Below are positions 1 through 7,885 of a DNA stretch of 55,671 nucleotides, piece after piece. This DNA is from Planktothrix paucivesiculata PCC 9631 (GTDB taxonomy: Bacteria > Cyanobacteriota > Cyanobacteriia > Cyanobacteriales > Microcoleaceae). Position numbers and translations under genes: made by a program. The notes below the pieces were generated by a model. It ran no database searches. It worked only from the letters and a program-made list of their open reading frames with translations, and had not been told where the DNA came from. The stretch lies in assembly GCF_900009265.2 (NCBI RefSeq), contig NZ_LR735004.1, positions 1-55,671 of the forward strand, read 5' to 3'. Position 1 is the stretch's first letter, and each line of letters begins with the position of its first letter.

Positions 1-14
1 ATTATACACCATCT

Positions 15-42
15 GTAGGGGCGAACGGCCGTTCGCCCCTAC
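15..42. repeat. 28-bp perfect palindrome
   Basis: A perfect palindrome with arm gtaggggcgaacgg. The outer gtagggg arms recur in two other palindromes of this window (17689-17722 and 36228-36261), which have a different centre. This suggests a family of dispersed mobile palindromes rather than a gene-specific terminator. It sits downstream of the minus-strand radical SAM gene that ends at 162. Confidence 0.8.
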
Positions 43-57
43 TAGATATGGTTGTTT

Positions 58-69
58 TGCGTAAGTCCT
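58..69. repeat. Isolated copy of a MITE-like end motif
   Basis: The 12-mer tgcgtaagtcct is the exact reverse complement of aggacttacgca, the left end of the palindromic element at 14486-14598. It is probably a remnant end of the same element family. Confidence 0.4.
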
Positions 70-73
70 GTAT

Positions 74-166
74 AGTAGGGAACAGGGAATACTTCGACTT
101 CGCTCAGTAACAAGGGAATGAGTTTCATGATTTAGAAGTATCCTAACTATAATGCGTAGGACTATA
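74..166 (-). repeat. Degenerate copy of the small inverted-repeat element that breaks the 7.5-8.3 kb gene
   Basis: The stretch ending in aatgcgtag (151-159) aligns with the reverse complement of 7779-7885. Both contain gggaacaggga, then a variable block, then ttcatgatttagaa/ttcaggatttagaa, tcctaact and aatgcgtag. The terminal ctata of this copy overlaps the stop codon (162-164) of the radical SAM gene, so the element abuts or forms the 3' end of that gene. Confidence 0.5.
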
Positions 167-1337
167 ACCCTAAAGAGTTTTCTAATTTATCTAAAATAAT
201 ATCGGTGACAACTTTAATCCGATAACGACAAGCCATGGTTTCACTACAGGCAAAAGTGCCATTTTCCCAATATTTATTACTTCCCGCACCGCCCCCACAC
301 ACTCCAAAATATTCGCAGGTTTCACGACATAATTTAATCCCTTCCTGCATATCGGCATAAATTTTCTGGAATTTTTCCGTGTCACAAACGGACTCAAAAC
401 TATCCGTTAAAACATTCCCTAAAATAAAATTGCCATAGGGTTCAATATTCACTGATAATAATTCGGGGTCAAAGGTAGAAAAATTTCCTTGATAATCAAT
501 ATTAATTAAAACAAAAGGGTTATTCATATCCGTTTGAGTTAAACGGGAATTGGAGTAAATTAAACCACAAATAGCCTCAAACTCTCTGAGGTTAAATTCT
601 CCCTGCACTTCTGAGGTTAATTCCCAAAAACGCTGCATAAATGAGCGATATTTTTCCGATGTCCCCGCGGCTTCTAAAGTTGATGATTGATTTACTCCTT
701 CAATTTCTTCTAAATTAAATCCCACATCATAAATCCCATTGTCCCTAAAAAAATTAAAGATTTCATCAGCATAATTCAGGGAATCTTGAGTAACAACGGA
801 AATCACATAAAAAGGAATATCGTTTTTTTGCAAGAAAGAAATTCCTCGCATAGTTTGGGCGTGACTTCCTGTTCCTTTTCGGGTTTGACGATGGGCGTCA
901 TGAATGAATTCCGGCCCATCTAAACTCACCCCAACACAAATATTATGTTCTTGAATCAAATCACACCATTTTTGATTAATATAAGTGGCGTTGGTTTGAA
1001 CGGAATGCCAGATTTTTGCTTGTTTTTGATTATATTTTTGATCGGTTTCTTGAATTAGTTTAAATGCCGATTCATAAAAAGAAATCGGAACCGCTAAGGG
1101 TTCCCCTGCGTGCCAACAAACGGTAAGCTCATCTCCGACAAAAGGAGAATTAAAGATATTTTTAAAAATAGGTTCTATTAAATCTAAAGAAAGCGTATTT
1201 TTTAAGTCTCGGTTGGGTAAATAACAATAATCACAATTAAGATTACAAAAAGATGTGGCTTGAATGACGACTAAATTAATCGGGCCGAATTGGCTAAGAT
1301 CAATTTTTTGAGGTTTTAATAAAGTTGGATTTGTCAT
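162..1337 (-). CDS. grrM: Radical SAM/SPASM cyclophane-forming peptide maturase (GrrM/OscB type)
   Basis: This 391-aa protein has the radical SAM cluster motif CNLNCDYC (C31, C35, C38) and a C-terminal SPASM-type cysteine set (C337, C341, C347, C364, C370). In the GrrM/OscB family the enzyme uses a SAM-derived radical to join an aromatic side chain to the beta-carbon of a residue two positions on, giving three-residue cyclophanes. The two adjacent Gly-rich precursors with aromatic-X-Asn triads and the divergent binding protein make the family call strong. An in-frame start at 1415 would add 26 residues, but that stretch translates the upstream terminator hairpin, so the ATG at 1337 is preferred. 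Expression probably depends on read-through of the hairpin at 1372-1393. Confidence 0.87.
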   Translation of the reverse strand: MTNPTLLKPQKIDLSQFGPINLVVIQATSFCNLNCDYCYLPNRDLKNTLSLDLIEPIFKNIFNSPFVGDELTVCWHAGEPLAVPISFYESAFKLIQETDQKYNQKQAKIWHSVQTNATYINQKWCDLIQEHNICVGVSLDGPEFIHDAHRQTRKGTGSHAQTMRGISFLQKNDIPFYVISVVTQDSLNYADEIFNFFRDNGIYDVGFNLEEIEGVNQSSTLEAAGTSEKYRSFMQRFWELTSEVQGEFNLREFEAICGLIYSNSRLTQTDMNNPFVLINIDYQGNFSTFDPELLSVNIEPYGNFILGNVLTDSFESVCDTEKFQKIYADMQEGIKLCRETCEYFGVCGGGAGSNKYWENGTFACSETMACRYRIKVVTDIILDKLENSLGL

Positions 1338-1360
1338 TGATTTTAATGAATTTAAAAGTA

Positions 1361-1394
1361 TTAAAAAATTAGCGTTGCTGGAAATCACAACGCC
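1361..1394 (-). terminator. Leaky terminator between precursor and maturase
   Basis: Arms gcgttg (1372-1377) and caacgc (1388-1393) with a 10-nt loop. Read on the minus strand they are followed within a few bases by a T run (complement of 1361-1370). The same hairpin follows the other precursor at 1852-1873. It is likely to make more precursor than maturase transcript. Confidence 0.6.
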
Positions 1395-1415
1395 TTTTAA
1401 GAGAGAGAATAACAT

Positions 1416-1766
1416 CTAACGGATATTCACAAAGCGACCCCCATCACCCCAGCCATTGCGCCAGTTATTCCCATTGCGCCAACTTCCCCCATTTCCCCAG
1501 GAACCCCCGCCACCCCGATTGACCCAGCCTCCCCGTCCCCCGCCATTTCCCCAGGCTCCCCTGGCGATTTGTTCTCCGGGTTGTGGGGTTTCTGATGTTT
1601 CTGGTAATTGGTTTTCTCGCTGTTTTAAAGTTTCTGTAATTCTTGACAAACGAGACTCAATGGTTGTATATTCTGGGGTTTTAACTGTAGCATTAGCCAC
1701 CGGAATATTTAAAGCACTTAGAGCCACGAAAAAGCCAACTAATCCGGTTTTTGTACTAATGTTCAA
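1416..1766 (-). CDS. grrA: Gly-rich RiPP precursor, copy 1 (GrrA/OscA type)
   Basis: This 116-aa peptide starts at a TTG codon preceded by AGGAGT at a suitable distance. Residues 1-26 look like a Sec signal peptide (hydrophobic stretch, end ANA). Residues 27-66 form a conserved leader containing TTIESRLSRIT and RENQLPE. The tail from about residue 70 is Gly/Asn/Arg-rich with seven aromatic-X-N/D triads: WGN72, WVN81, WGN90, WRN96, WRN102, WGD106 and FVN112. Such triads are the known substrates of the adjacent maturase family, so up to seven cyclophanes are possible (inference). The antisense proline-rich frame is a shadow. Confidence 0.87.
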   Translation of the reverse strand: MNISTKTGLVGFFVALSALNIPVANATVKTPEYTTIESRLSRITETLKQRENQLPETSETPQPGEQIARGAWGNGGGRGGWVNRGGGGSWGNGGSWRNGNNWRNGWGDGGRFVNIR

Positions 1767-1840
1767 AAGAGTTACTCCTATTGTTTGATAATTTTTCTGG
1801 CACTATAGCATAATTTTTGATATCAATTGATTTAAAAAGG

Positions 1841-1874
1841 TTAAAAAACTAGCGTTGCTCACGATCACAACGCC
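1841..1874 (-). terminator. Leaky terminator after precursor copy 2
   Basis: Arms gcgttg (1852-1857) and caacgc (1868-1873) with a 10-nt loop, followed on the minus strand by a T-rich run (complement of 1841-1850). It is a near-copy of the hairpin at 1372-1393, and shows that promoter region, gene and terminator were duplicated together with a period of about 470-480 bp. Confidence 0.6.
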
Positions 1875-1915
1875 TTTTTCAAGAGAAGGATGACATCTAA
1901 ACAGGCTAGACAGAA

Positions 1916-2233
1916 CTAACGGGAATTGATAAAGCGACCCCCATCACCCCAACCATTGCGCCAGTTTCCACCACCCCCACGATTGACGAACCCACCCCCA
2001 CCATTCCCCCAGGCTCCAGCGATTTCTTCTCCTGGTTTTAGGGCTTCTGGTTGTTCTGGTAATTGGTTTTCTCGCTCTCTTAGAGTCTTTGTAATTCTTA
2101 ACAAACGGGACTCAATAGTTGTCGAGGCGAGTGCTGAATCTGTGGTTTTAACTGTGGCATTAGCAGCAGGGATATTTAAAGCACTTAGAGCCAAGAAAAA
2201 GCCCACTAATCCAGTTTTTGTACTAATTTTCAA
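1916..2233 (-). CDS. grrA: Gly-rich RiPP precursor, copy 2 (GrrA/OscA type)
   Basis: This 105-aa paralogue of the neighbouring precursor has the same N-terminal signal-like segment and leader. The TTG at 2233 is chosen as start because it aligns with the TTG start of copy 1 and has the same AGGAGT ribosome site; a longer frame reaches 2269. The core has five aromatic-X-N/D triads: WGN75, FVN82, WRN91, WGD95 and FIN101. The second triad has Phe where copy 1 has Trp, and two triads are missing relative to copy 1. It is the promoter-proximal gene, and its upstream region is also repeated before copy 1. Confidence 0.85.
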   Translation of the reverse strand: MKISTKTGLVGFFLALSALNIPAANATVKTTDSALASTTIESRLLRITKTLRERENQLPEQPEALKPGEEIAGAWGNGGGGFVNRGGGGNWRNGWGDGGRFINSR

Positions 2234-2299
2234 AGTGGTTACTCCTTTTTTTGATAATTTTTCTGGCACTATAACATAAATTTTGATATAATGGCGTAT

Positions 2300-2315
2300 G
2301 TTTTCTTGGGAAAAC
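2300..2315. promoter_or_regulatory. Inverted repeat in the divergent grrA/grrP promoter region
   Basis: gttttc (2300-2305) and gaaaac (2310-2315) are separated by 4 bases between the two divergent starts at 2233 and 2341. It is a possible operator; the repeat is short and could be chance. Confidence 0.3.
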
Positions 2316-2340
2316 TTTATTAAAGTTGTGTGAGGAAAAA

Positions 2341-3237
2341 ATGATTTTATCTAAAAAAATTGCGATCGCTGCTTTGAGTGCTGTTTTTTCTCTGGGTCTA
2401 TCAAGTCCGGCTTGGGCAGAAACAGTGATGGAAAAAGTCGCCCGAACCGGGGTATTAACCGCCGGAGTTCAAACAGATTTTATTCCCCTTTCCTATGTGA
2501 ATGATCAGGAAGAATTAGTGGGGTATTCCATTGATATCCTGAATCAAATTAAAGCCCAACTCGCCAAGGAATTAGGACGGGAGATTACTTTAGAACTGGT
2601 TCCTATTAGCATCGGGGAGCGGATTCCTAAAGTATTATCGCGGGATGTTGATATTGTTTGTGAGGATGTGACTTTTACTTGGAATCGTGATCGCTATGTT
2701 GATTTTTCCGTGAGTTATGGGGTGACAGGAACCCGTTTATTAGTTAAAAAAGGCAGTAATTTAGGCACACCCGAATCCTTAGTAAATCGACAAATTGGTG
2801 TATTAGAAAATGGCAGCAGTGAATCAACTATTCGAGTCGTACAACCTCAAGCCAAAATAGTCAAGTTTAAGACTATTGGCGAAGGAATTGCTGCTTTAAA
2901 ACAGGGTCAAATTGATGCTTTTGGTTCCGATGGAGTTCTCTTAGAAGGAACTCGACAAACTCTCCCTGACCGCGATGCTTTAGAAGTAGTTCCAAATCTT
3001 CCCTATACCCGGGAAGGAATTGCTTGTATCGTCCCTGAAAATAATTCTGCTTTTTTAGATCGGGTGAATTATGCGATCGTTAAATTGATGCAAGGTTATG
3101 TTTTAGGGGATAAAGAATCCGTGGCTATTGTTGATCAATGGTTTGGGAAAGATGGTGTGATTACAATAGATAATGATTTAATCAAAAATTATTTTCAAGG
3201 TGTGATTGACTCCCGAGAACAAATCAAACTTAACTAA
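2341..3237 (+). CDS. grrP: Orphan periplasmic substrate-binding protein of GRRM loci (GrrP type)
   Basis: A 298-aa family 3 (amino-acid type) solute-binding protein. Residues 1-26 are a signal peptide ending in AWA. The start at 2341 follows GAGGAAAAA; a TTG five codons upstream is less likely. The mature part has the bilobed SBP features FIPLSYV, GYSIDI, DVTFTWNRDRYVDFS and IGVLENGSS. No permease or ATPase gene is near, which matches the orphan binding protein known to accompany GRRM maturases. It is divergent from the precursor genes. A role in sensing or binding the mature peptide is plausible but not shown. Confidence 0.8.
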   Translation: MILSKKIAIAALSAVFSLGLSSPAWAETVMEKVARTGVLTAGVQTDFIPLSYVNDQEELVGYSIDILNQIKAQLAKELGREITLELVPISIGERIPKVLSRDVDIVCEDVTFTWNRDRYVDFSVSYGVTGTRLLVKKGSNLGTPESLVNRQIGVLENGSSESTIRVVQPQAKIVKFKTIGEGIAALKQGQIDAFGSDGVLLEGTRQTLPDRDALEVVPNLPYTREGIACIVPENNSAFLDRVNYAIVKLMQGYVLGDKESVAIVDQWFGKDGVITIDNDLIKNYFQGVIDSREQIKLN

Positions 3238-3257
3238 GTAGGTGATTATAAAAGTTC

Positions 3258-3316
3258 GTTGTTGCGATGCGGCGCTCTCCAGTTAGGGGGTTTGCAGCAA
3301 CAACAAACTTTTTTAT
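3258..3316 (+). terminator. Putative terminator downstream of the binding protein
   Basis: gttgttgc (3258-3265) pairs with gcaacaac (3297-3304), followed by aaacttttttattt. The large interior (31 nt) makes it less certain. It lies 20 bases after the grrP stop codon. Confidence 0.4.
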
Positions 3317-3360
3317 TTGTTCAAATAATTACGAACATCTACTTACAACTAATAAAAAGC

Positions 3361-3663
3361 ATGAATAAAATTTCACTCTATAATCCCCATGCTGGAGATA
3401 TCTTAGAACATGAATTTTTAGAAGAATTAGGAATTAATCAAAACACTTTGGCATCGGCAATCGATGTTAATTCTAATAAAATTCATGCTATTATAAAGGG
3501 AAAATGTCCGGTTAAGGCTGAGATAGATTTATGCTTATGTCGTTATTTTGGACTTTCAGAAGGATATTTTTTGAGATTACAAAATACCTATGAAATTATG
3601 GAAGCCAAACGAAAATTAGGAGAAAAATTAAATCAGATTAACCCTTATTCCTATAGCCAGTAA
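3361..3663 (+). CDS. higA: HigA-family addiction module antitoxin (XRE-type), orphan
   Basis: A 100-aa helix-turn-helix protein. Residues 9-25 (HAGDILEHEFLEELGI) match the HigA/VapI opening and the HTH follows (QNTLASAIDV, then NKIHAIIKG). The chosen ATG fits the family start; the in-frame upstream extension runs through the intergenic hairpin. HigA antitoxins normally follow a HigB RNase gene, but the 120 bases before it encode no HigB-like peptide, so it looks like a solitary antitoxin or a free regulator. Confidence 0.78.
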   Translation: MNKISLYNPHAGDILEHEFLEELGINQNTLASAIDVNSNKIHAIIKGKCPVKAEIDLCLCRYFGLSEGYFLRLQNTYEIMEAKRKLGEKLNQINPYSYSQ

Positions 3664-3725
3664 ATTCTTGATTGTATATAAGTACCTAAACAAAATTAAT
3701 TACAAATCCTCTACCCAGATCCGGC

Positions 3726-3739
3726 GTTCCCTGTTCCCT
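3726..3739. repeat. Two heptamers of the gttccct repeat
   Basis: Two tandem gttccct units, the short form of the heptameric arrays found at 4218, 7841 and 53225. The 3664-3861 intergenic stretch otherwise shows nothing recognisable except the ribosome site of the next gene. Confidence 0.6.
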
Positions 3740-3861
3740 CTCCCAACTAGGTAATTTATTTTGTGCAACTACTTATAAACAGGGGGTTAGGGGGTATCCA
3801 TCGGGTAACAAATGGCGGTATTATGGAATTTGTAACCACTGAATGATGAGGTGAGCAGAAT

Positions 3862-4068
3862 ATGACGGAACCTAAAAGCGAAAAGTTAACTCGGGCTTTA
3901 AATCAATTAATTGAGGAACATGGAATTAAGAATCTTGTCCATTCTTTAGCCAATCATTGTTTTAAAGAAGCAGAATTTTTGCGACAAGATCGGAGTACAG
4001 ATCTGGCTCAAAATTGGCAAGATATTGCGGAGAAACTACAAAAAGTTATGGAAAATCAGGAATCCTGA
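3862..4068 (+). CDS. Small hypothetical protein
   Basis: A 68-aa acidic, helix-rich protein (SEKLTRALNQLIEEHG near the start). ATG at 3862 is preceded by GAGGTGAGCAGAAT, a good ribosome site. No signal peptide or membrane segment is visible. I do not recognise the function. A hairpin terminator follows at 4143. Confidence 0.65.
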   Translation: MTEPKSEKLTRALNQLIEEHGIKNLVHSLANHCFKEAEFLRQDRSTDLAQNWQDIAEKLQKVMENQES

Positions 4069-4142
4069 TGGTGATGTGGCAATCTTAAATAGATTGTAAT
4101 ATCTTATTGTAAGTTTTTGCAGTTGAAACCCTTTTCAGGCTT

Positions 4143-4175
4143 GGGGTTTAGAAACCAAACCCCTACAGTTTTTTC
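4143..4175 (+). terminator. Rho-independent terminator
   Basis: ggggttt (4143-4149) and aaacccc (4157-4163) form a 7-bp stem with a 7-nt loop, followed by tacagttttttc. It terminates the small gene ending at 4068. Confidence 0.7.
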
Positions 4176-4217
4176 ATTTATTTAATTAAACCTAGATAGT
4201 ACAATCTTTTCCTCCCT

Positions 4218-4280
4218 ATTCGCTATTCCCTATTCGCTATTCGCTATTCCCTATTCCCTGTTCCCTGTTCCCTGTTCCCT
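4218..4280. repeat. Heptameric short tandem repeat array (STRR-like), 9 units
   Basis: Nine consecutive 7-mers drawn from attcgct, attccct and gttccct, ending 8 bases before the next start codon. Heptameric tandem repeats of this kind are well known between cyanobacterial genes. Here the array occupies the leader of the SLH gene. Confidence 0.85.
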
Positions 4281-4288
4281 TATATAAT

Positions 4289-6595
4289 ATGACCAGTTCA
4301 CAACCGTTGTTTTCAGATATTAGCCAACATTGGGCGCGTCCTTTTATTCAACGTTTGCAAGCTCAAGGTTTAATTAGTGGATTTAAAGATAATACATTTC
4401 GCCCCGATCAAAATCTAACTCGGGGGGAATTTGCAGCTATTTTAAAAGTGGCATTTCCCACTTCTATTAAACGTGAATATATTCCCTTTAAAGACGTTTC
4501 CGAGGAGTTTTGGGCGGCGGAAGCGATTAAAACCGCCTATGAATCTGGCTTTATTTCGGGGTTCCCTGATGGACACTTTCTTCCTCAAAGTCCGGTGACT
4601 CGCTTACAGGTATTATTAGCATTGGTATCAGGTTTAAACTTACCCACAGGAAAGAGTTTAAACCTAAAATATATTTACGATGATGGCGATAAAATTCCTG
4701 AATATGCAACTCAAGCTATGATCACCGCAACGAGTGCTGAATTAGTGGTTAATTATCCTCATCCCCAAATTTTTAATCCTAATTCTAATGCAACTCGGGG
4801 AGAAGTGGTTAGTATTATTTATCAGGCTTTAGTATTACTAAAAAAAGCCAATCCGATTATTTCTCAATATATTGTCTCCTTAGCTAAAACCGGAATTATT
4901 AAAACGGGAACCCATCTTTCTGTAAATGGGAGAAAATGGAAATTACCCTGGAGTCAATGGAGTTCAGGAATTGCTACAAATACCGGAATTAGTGATAAGG
5001 GAATTATGCAAGTTTTAGGAATTAATCCCTTAAATACAACAGAAGCTAGTCTTCAACCTTTGAGTTGGTTTGCTGTACATTCAACTCCGGGGACTTTTTT
5101 TGATGCCGAATATCGTTATGTGAAAATTGATCAATTAGCGGAATTATCAGCCTGGGATTTGGAAATTCAAGAAAATACACTTAATATTATTTCTAAAATT
5201 GGCATTGTTCAAACCCTAAACTTTGAGGAACGTGCTAATATTTCCCAAATGACAATAACCTTAAATCAACCGACTCCCTGGGAACTCTATCAACAGAATA
5301 CTCAATGGGAAGTGGTGGTCGATGCAACAACAAATCCAACTATTGCCAAACCCTTTCAAGAACAATCTCAACCCACACCTAATTCTGGAACTTCTGAACA
5401 ACAAAACGAAGGAGAAACCGCAGTAACAACTCAAAAAACCTCCCGTCCTCTGGTAAAAATTGTGAATAATCAAACCGTGATTCAAGGAACTTTGCCCGAT
5501 GGTTATGGGGTAAAAGTTTCTACCTTGAATAATCCCAATCGGATTGTAGTTGAATTGCGCCAAGATCCCTTAATTGAACGGGATATTACCTGGGCAAAAG
5601 GATTACGTTGGCGACAACAATATATGACTTTAAATAATAGCCGTTTTCCCGTGGTTTGGTTAACTATAAATCCTGATTTTGGCTTGAATTTACGACCGAT
5701 TTGGGCAAGTCAAACGGGAATGAAAGGTATTGACAGTTTAGCCAAAACCGTTGATAATATTCAATGTTTAGGGGCAATTAATGCCGGATATTTTAACCGG
5801 AATAATCTTTTACCTTTAGGAGCAATTCGCCGGGAAAATCAATGGTTTTCAGGGCCAATTTTAAACCGAGGTGCGATCGCTTGGAATGATTCGGGACAGT
5901 TCAAAATTGCTCGTTTAAGTTTAAAAGAAACCTTAATGACCTCATCGGGACAGACCTTAGAGTGTGAATTACTTAATACCGGATATGTGAAAGCGGGTAT
6001 TGCTCGTTATACTCCTGAATGGGGCGAAAGTTATACCCCCTTAACGGCAAATGAAATTCTAATTGTGGTAGAAAATAATATTGTTAAACAACAAGTGGAA
6101 CTCACGAATACAACCACCACCATTCCTATTCCTAAAACCGGTTATTTATTAACTTTGCGATCTTTTCGGAGTGTTTTAAGTTCGTTTTCTGTGGGGACAT
6201 CTATTCAAATTCAATCCCAAACTACCCCATCGGATTTTAATTCCTTTCCCCATATTTTAGGCGGGGGGCCATTATTATTACAAAACAGCCAGGTGGTGGT
6301 AGATGCGATCGCGGAAGGGTTTAGTCCCGCCTTTGCCGATCAGTCGGCCATTCGTAGCGGCGTGGGAATCACCGCCAAGGGCGAATGGATCATCGCCACC
6401 GTCCATAACCGCGTCGGAGGGGTGGGGGCCAAATTAACCGAAATGGCGCTCTTAATGGGGCAGTTAGGAGCCACAGATGCGCTAAATTTAGACGGGGGAA
6501 GTTCGACAAATTTAGTTTTAGGGGGTCAACTTTTAAACCGTATCCCCGATACCGCCGCCCCAGTTCACAATGGTTTAGGGGTATTTCGGCGCTAA
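4289..6595 (+). CDS. SLH-domain protein with C-terminal phosphodiester glycosidase (NAGPA) domain
   Basis: A 768-aa protein. The N-terminus carries three SLH-type segments (about residues 8-50, 65-115 and 125-185: FSDISQHWARPFI, FKDVSEEFWAAEAI and a degenerate third) that would bind the cell envelope. A middle region (about 400-460) resembles an AMIN-like beta domain. The C-terminal third has the NAGPA fold signatures NAGYFN, GVGI and NLDGGSSTNL (about 733-742), the family that cleaves GlcNAc-phosphodiester bonds. From the ATG used there is no signal peptide, odd for a surface protein, and no good ribosome site because a heptamer array fills the leader. The true start could lie a little downstream or export could be atypical. 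Confidence 0.82.
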   Translation: MTSSQPLFSDISQHWARPFIQRLQAQGLISGFKDNTFRPDQNLTRGEFAAILKVAFPTSIKREYIPFKDVSEEFWAAEAIKTAYESGFISGFPDGHFLPQSPVTRLQVLLALVSGLNLPTGKSLNLKYIYDDGDKIPEYATQAMITATSAELVVNYPHPQIFNPNSNATRGEVVSIIYQALVLLKKANPIISQYIVSLAKTGIIKTGTHLSVNGRKWKLPWSQWSSGIATNTGISDKGIMQVLGINPLNTTEASLQPLSWFAVHSTPGTFFDAEYRYVKIDQLAELSAWDLEIQENTLNIISKIGIVQTLNFEERANISQMTITLNQPTPWELYQQNTQWEVVVDATTNPTIAKPFQEQSQPTPNSGTSEQQNEGETAVTTQKTSRPLVKIVNNQTVIQGTLPDGYGVKVSTLNNPNRIVVELRQDPLIERDITWAKGLRWRQQYMTLNNSRFPVVWLTINPDFGLNLRPIWASQTGMKGIDSLAKTVDNIQCLGAINAGYFNRNNLLPLGAIRRENQWFSGPILNRGAIAWNDSGQFKIARLSLKETLMTSSGQTLECELLNTGYVKAGIARYTPEWGESYTPLTANEILIVVENNIVKQQVELTNTTTTIPIPKTGYLLTLRSFRSVLSSFSVGTSIQIQSQTTPSDFNSFPHILGGGPLLLQNSQVVVDAIAEGFSPAFADQSAIRSGVGITAKGEWIIATVHNRVGGVGAKLTEMALLMGQLGATDALNLDGGSSTNLVLGGQLLNRIPDTAAPVHNGLGVFRR

Positions 6596-6676
6596 AAAAC
6601 CCCAATGTATAGATGTATGTTAAGCTGTAGCACTAATATAGATTGTTAGCTAAATTCTTAATTGCGGACTCCTGCC

Positions 6677-7507
6677 ATGATCACTCCCAGTGAGTTGAAT
6701 TACTATTATAAAGTGTTAGATTTGAAGCCTGGAGCCTCCTTAGAATCGGTGGATCAGGCTTATAAAGACTTAGCATTTATTTGGCATCCCGATCGCATTC
6801 CCGAAGAAAATCAACGATTAAAAAAAATCGCTGAGGAAAAACTCAAGGAAATCAATCAAGCTAGGGAAAAATTGCGTTCTTTATTGCGTCGATCAAGTTC
6901 AAATTCAACTCAACATTCCTCAACTGTTTCCCGTGCAGAATCCCATTCCAGAGTCTCCTCCCATGGTGTGGGAAATTCCTACACCTATCAAAAACCGCCT
7001 TCTACTTATCAATCTTCTCCCTATCAAAGTCGCGTAAAAACCTCTGAAAATAATAATTTTCAACGTCCCCCAGTTAGTAGTAAACCTCCGGTTACGCCCC
7101 CACCGCCAACTCCCCCCGCACCAACTCCTCCCCCCGATAGACCGACGGAATTAAGTGGATTAAGTTTTAAAGGTGCGGATTTAAAAGAAAGGGATTTTTC
7201 CAGTCGCAATTTAAGCGGTGCGGACTTAACAGAAGCCGATTTAAGTGATGCGTTTCTGCATAAAGTTAACCTAAGTGCCGCCTGTTTATATAAGGCGAAT
7301 TTATTTAGGGCAAATTTTTTACAGGCTAATTTAACCTATGCTAATTTACAAGAAGCTAATTTAATTGGGGCCGATTTAAGTGGCGCTGATTTAAGATGTG
7401 CAGATTTAACTGGCGCTAAGGTAGGAATTGGGGATAAAATTATGGTCAAATTAACCGGGGCTAAATTAGCCGGGGCGATTTTACCCGATGGAAGTGTTCA
7501 TAATTAA
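6677..7507 (+). CDS. J-domain protein with C-terminal pentapeptide repeats
   Basis: A 276-aa protein. Residues 1-65 are a DnaJ J-domain with the HPD tripeptide at 37-39, the part that stimulates DnaK ATPase. Residues 70-155 are a Ser- then Pro-rich linker. From about 165 to the end are A(D/N)LXX pentapeptide repeats (ADLKE, ANLSG-like), which fold as a right-handed beta-helix. There are no zinc-finger or client-binding domains of classical DnaJ. ATG 6677 is preferred over a TTG 15 bases earlier because the J-domain begins immediately. The repeat helix may serve as the targeting module (inference). Confidence 0.85.
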   Translation: MITPSELNYYYKVLDLKPGASLESVDQAYKDLAFIWHPDRIPEENQRLKKIAEEKLKEINQAREKLRSLLRRSSSNSTQHSSTVSRAESHSRVSSHGVGNSYTYQKPPSTYQSSPYQSRVKTSENNNFQRPPVSSKPPVTPPPPTPPAPTPPPDRPTELSGLSFKGADLKERDFSSRNLSGADLTEADLSDAFLHKVNLSAACLYKANLFRANFLQANLTYANLQEANLIGADLSGADLRCADLTGAKVGIGDKIMVKLTGAKLAGAILPDGSVHN

Positions 7508-7778
7508 TAGGAATTTAACTATTAATTGGAATCAGGGGACGTTGACCAGCTTTAAACTGTTTCCAGGCTGTTTTAAGTTGAGTTGGCGCAGGATAATTGC
7601 GATCATAAATCACAATCACATTCGCTAAATTTCGCCCTGGATTAATATAAATATCTCCGTGATAAGCTAACCCTTCCGACGCACCGCCATCTAAATTCAT
7701 CGCTTCATAACATCCAATGGCTTTCATCACTTCCGCTTCTTGTTGCAATGTTGATTCCATTCTGGCTTTCCTTCGAGT

Positions 7779-7885
7779 CTATAGCGCTACGCATTACAGT
7801 TAGGACATTTCTAAATCCTGAAACCCTTTCACTTCTTACTGTTCCCTGTTCCCTGTTCCCTGTTCCCTTGCGCGTAGCGCTATAG
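7779..7885. mobile_element. MITE-like 107-bp element with 14-bp terminal inverted repeats
   Basis: Perfect inverted ends ctatagcgctacgc (7779-7792) and gcgtagcgctatag (7872-7885). The interior holds four gttccct heptamers (7841-7868). It interrupts a glycosidase gene. A degenerate relative lies at about 74-166 next to the maturase gene. There is no coding capacity, so mobilisation would need a transposase in trans. Confidence 0.75.

Noticed and set aside
162-1415. Longer maturase starting at 1415
   Set aside because: The extra 26 residues translate the terminator hairpin between precursor and maturase; the ATG at 1337 begins the conserved protein.
1456-2279. Proline-rich plus-strand frames opposite the two Gly-rich precursors
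   Set aside because: They are antisense shadows of GGN/GGG codons and have no ribosome site; the minus-strand frames have starts, leaders and conserved triads.
3258-3304. attC-like integron recombination site
   Set aside because: The arm orientation is opposite to attC and no integrase is present; terminator reading is simpler.
4218-4280. Possible CRISPR array
   Set aside because: Units are 7 bp without spacers; these are heptameric tandem repeats. No cas genes are present.
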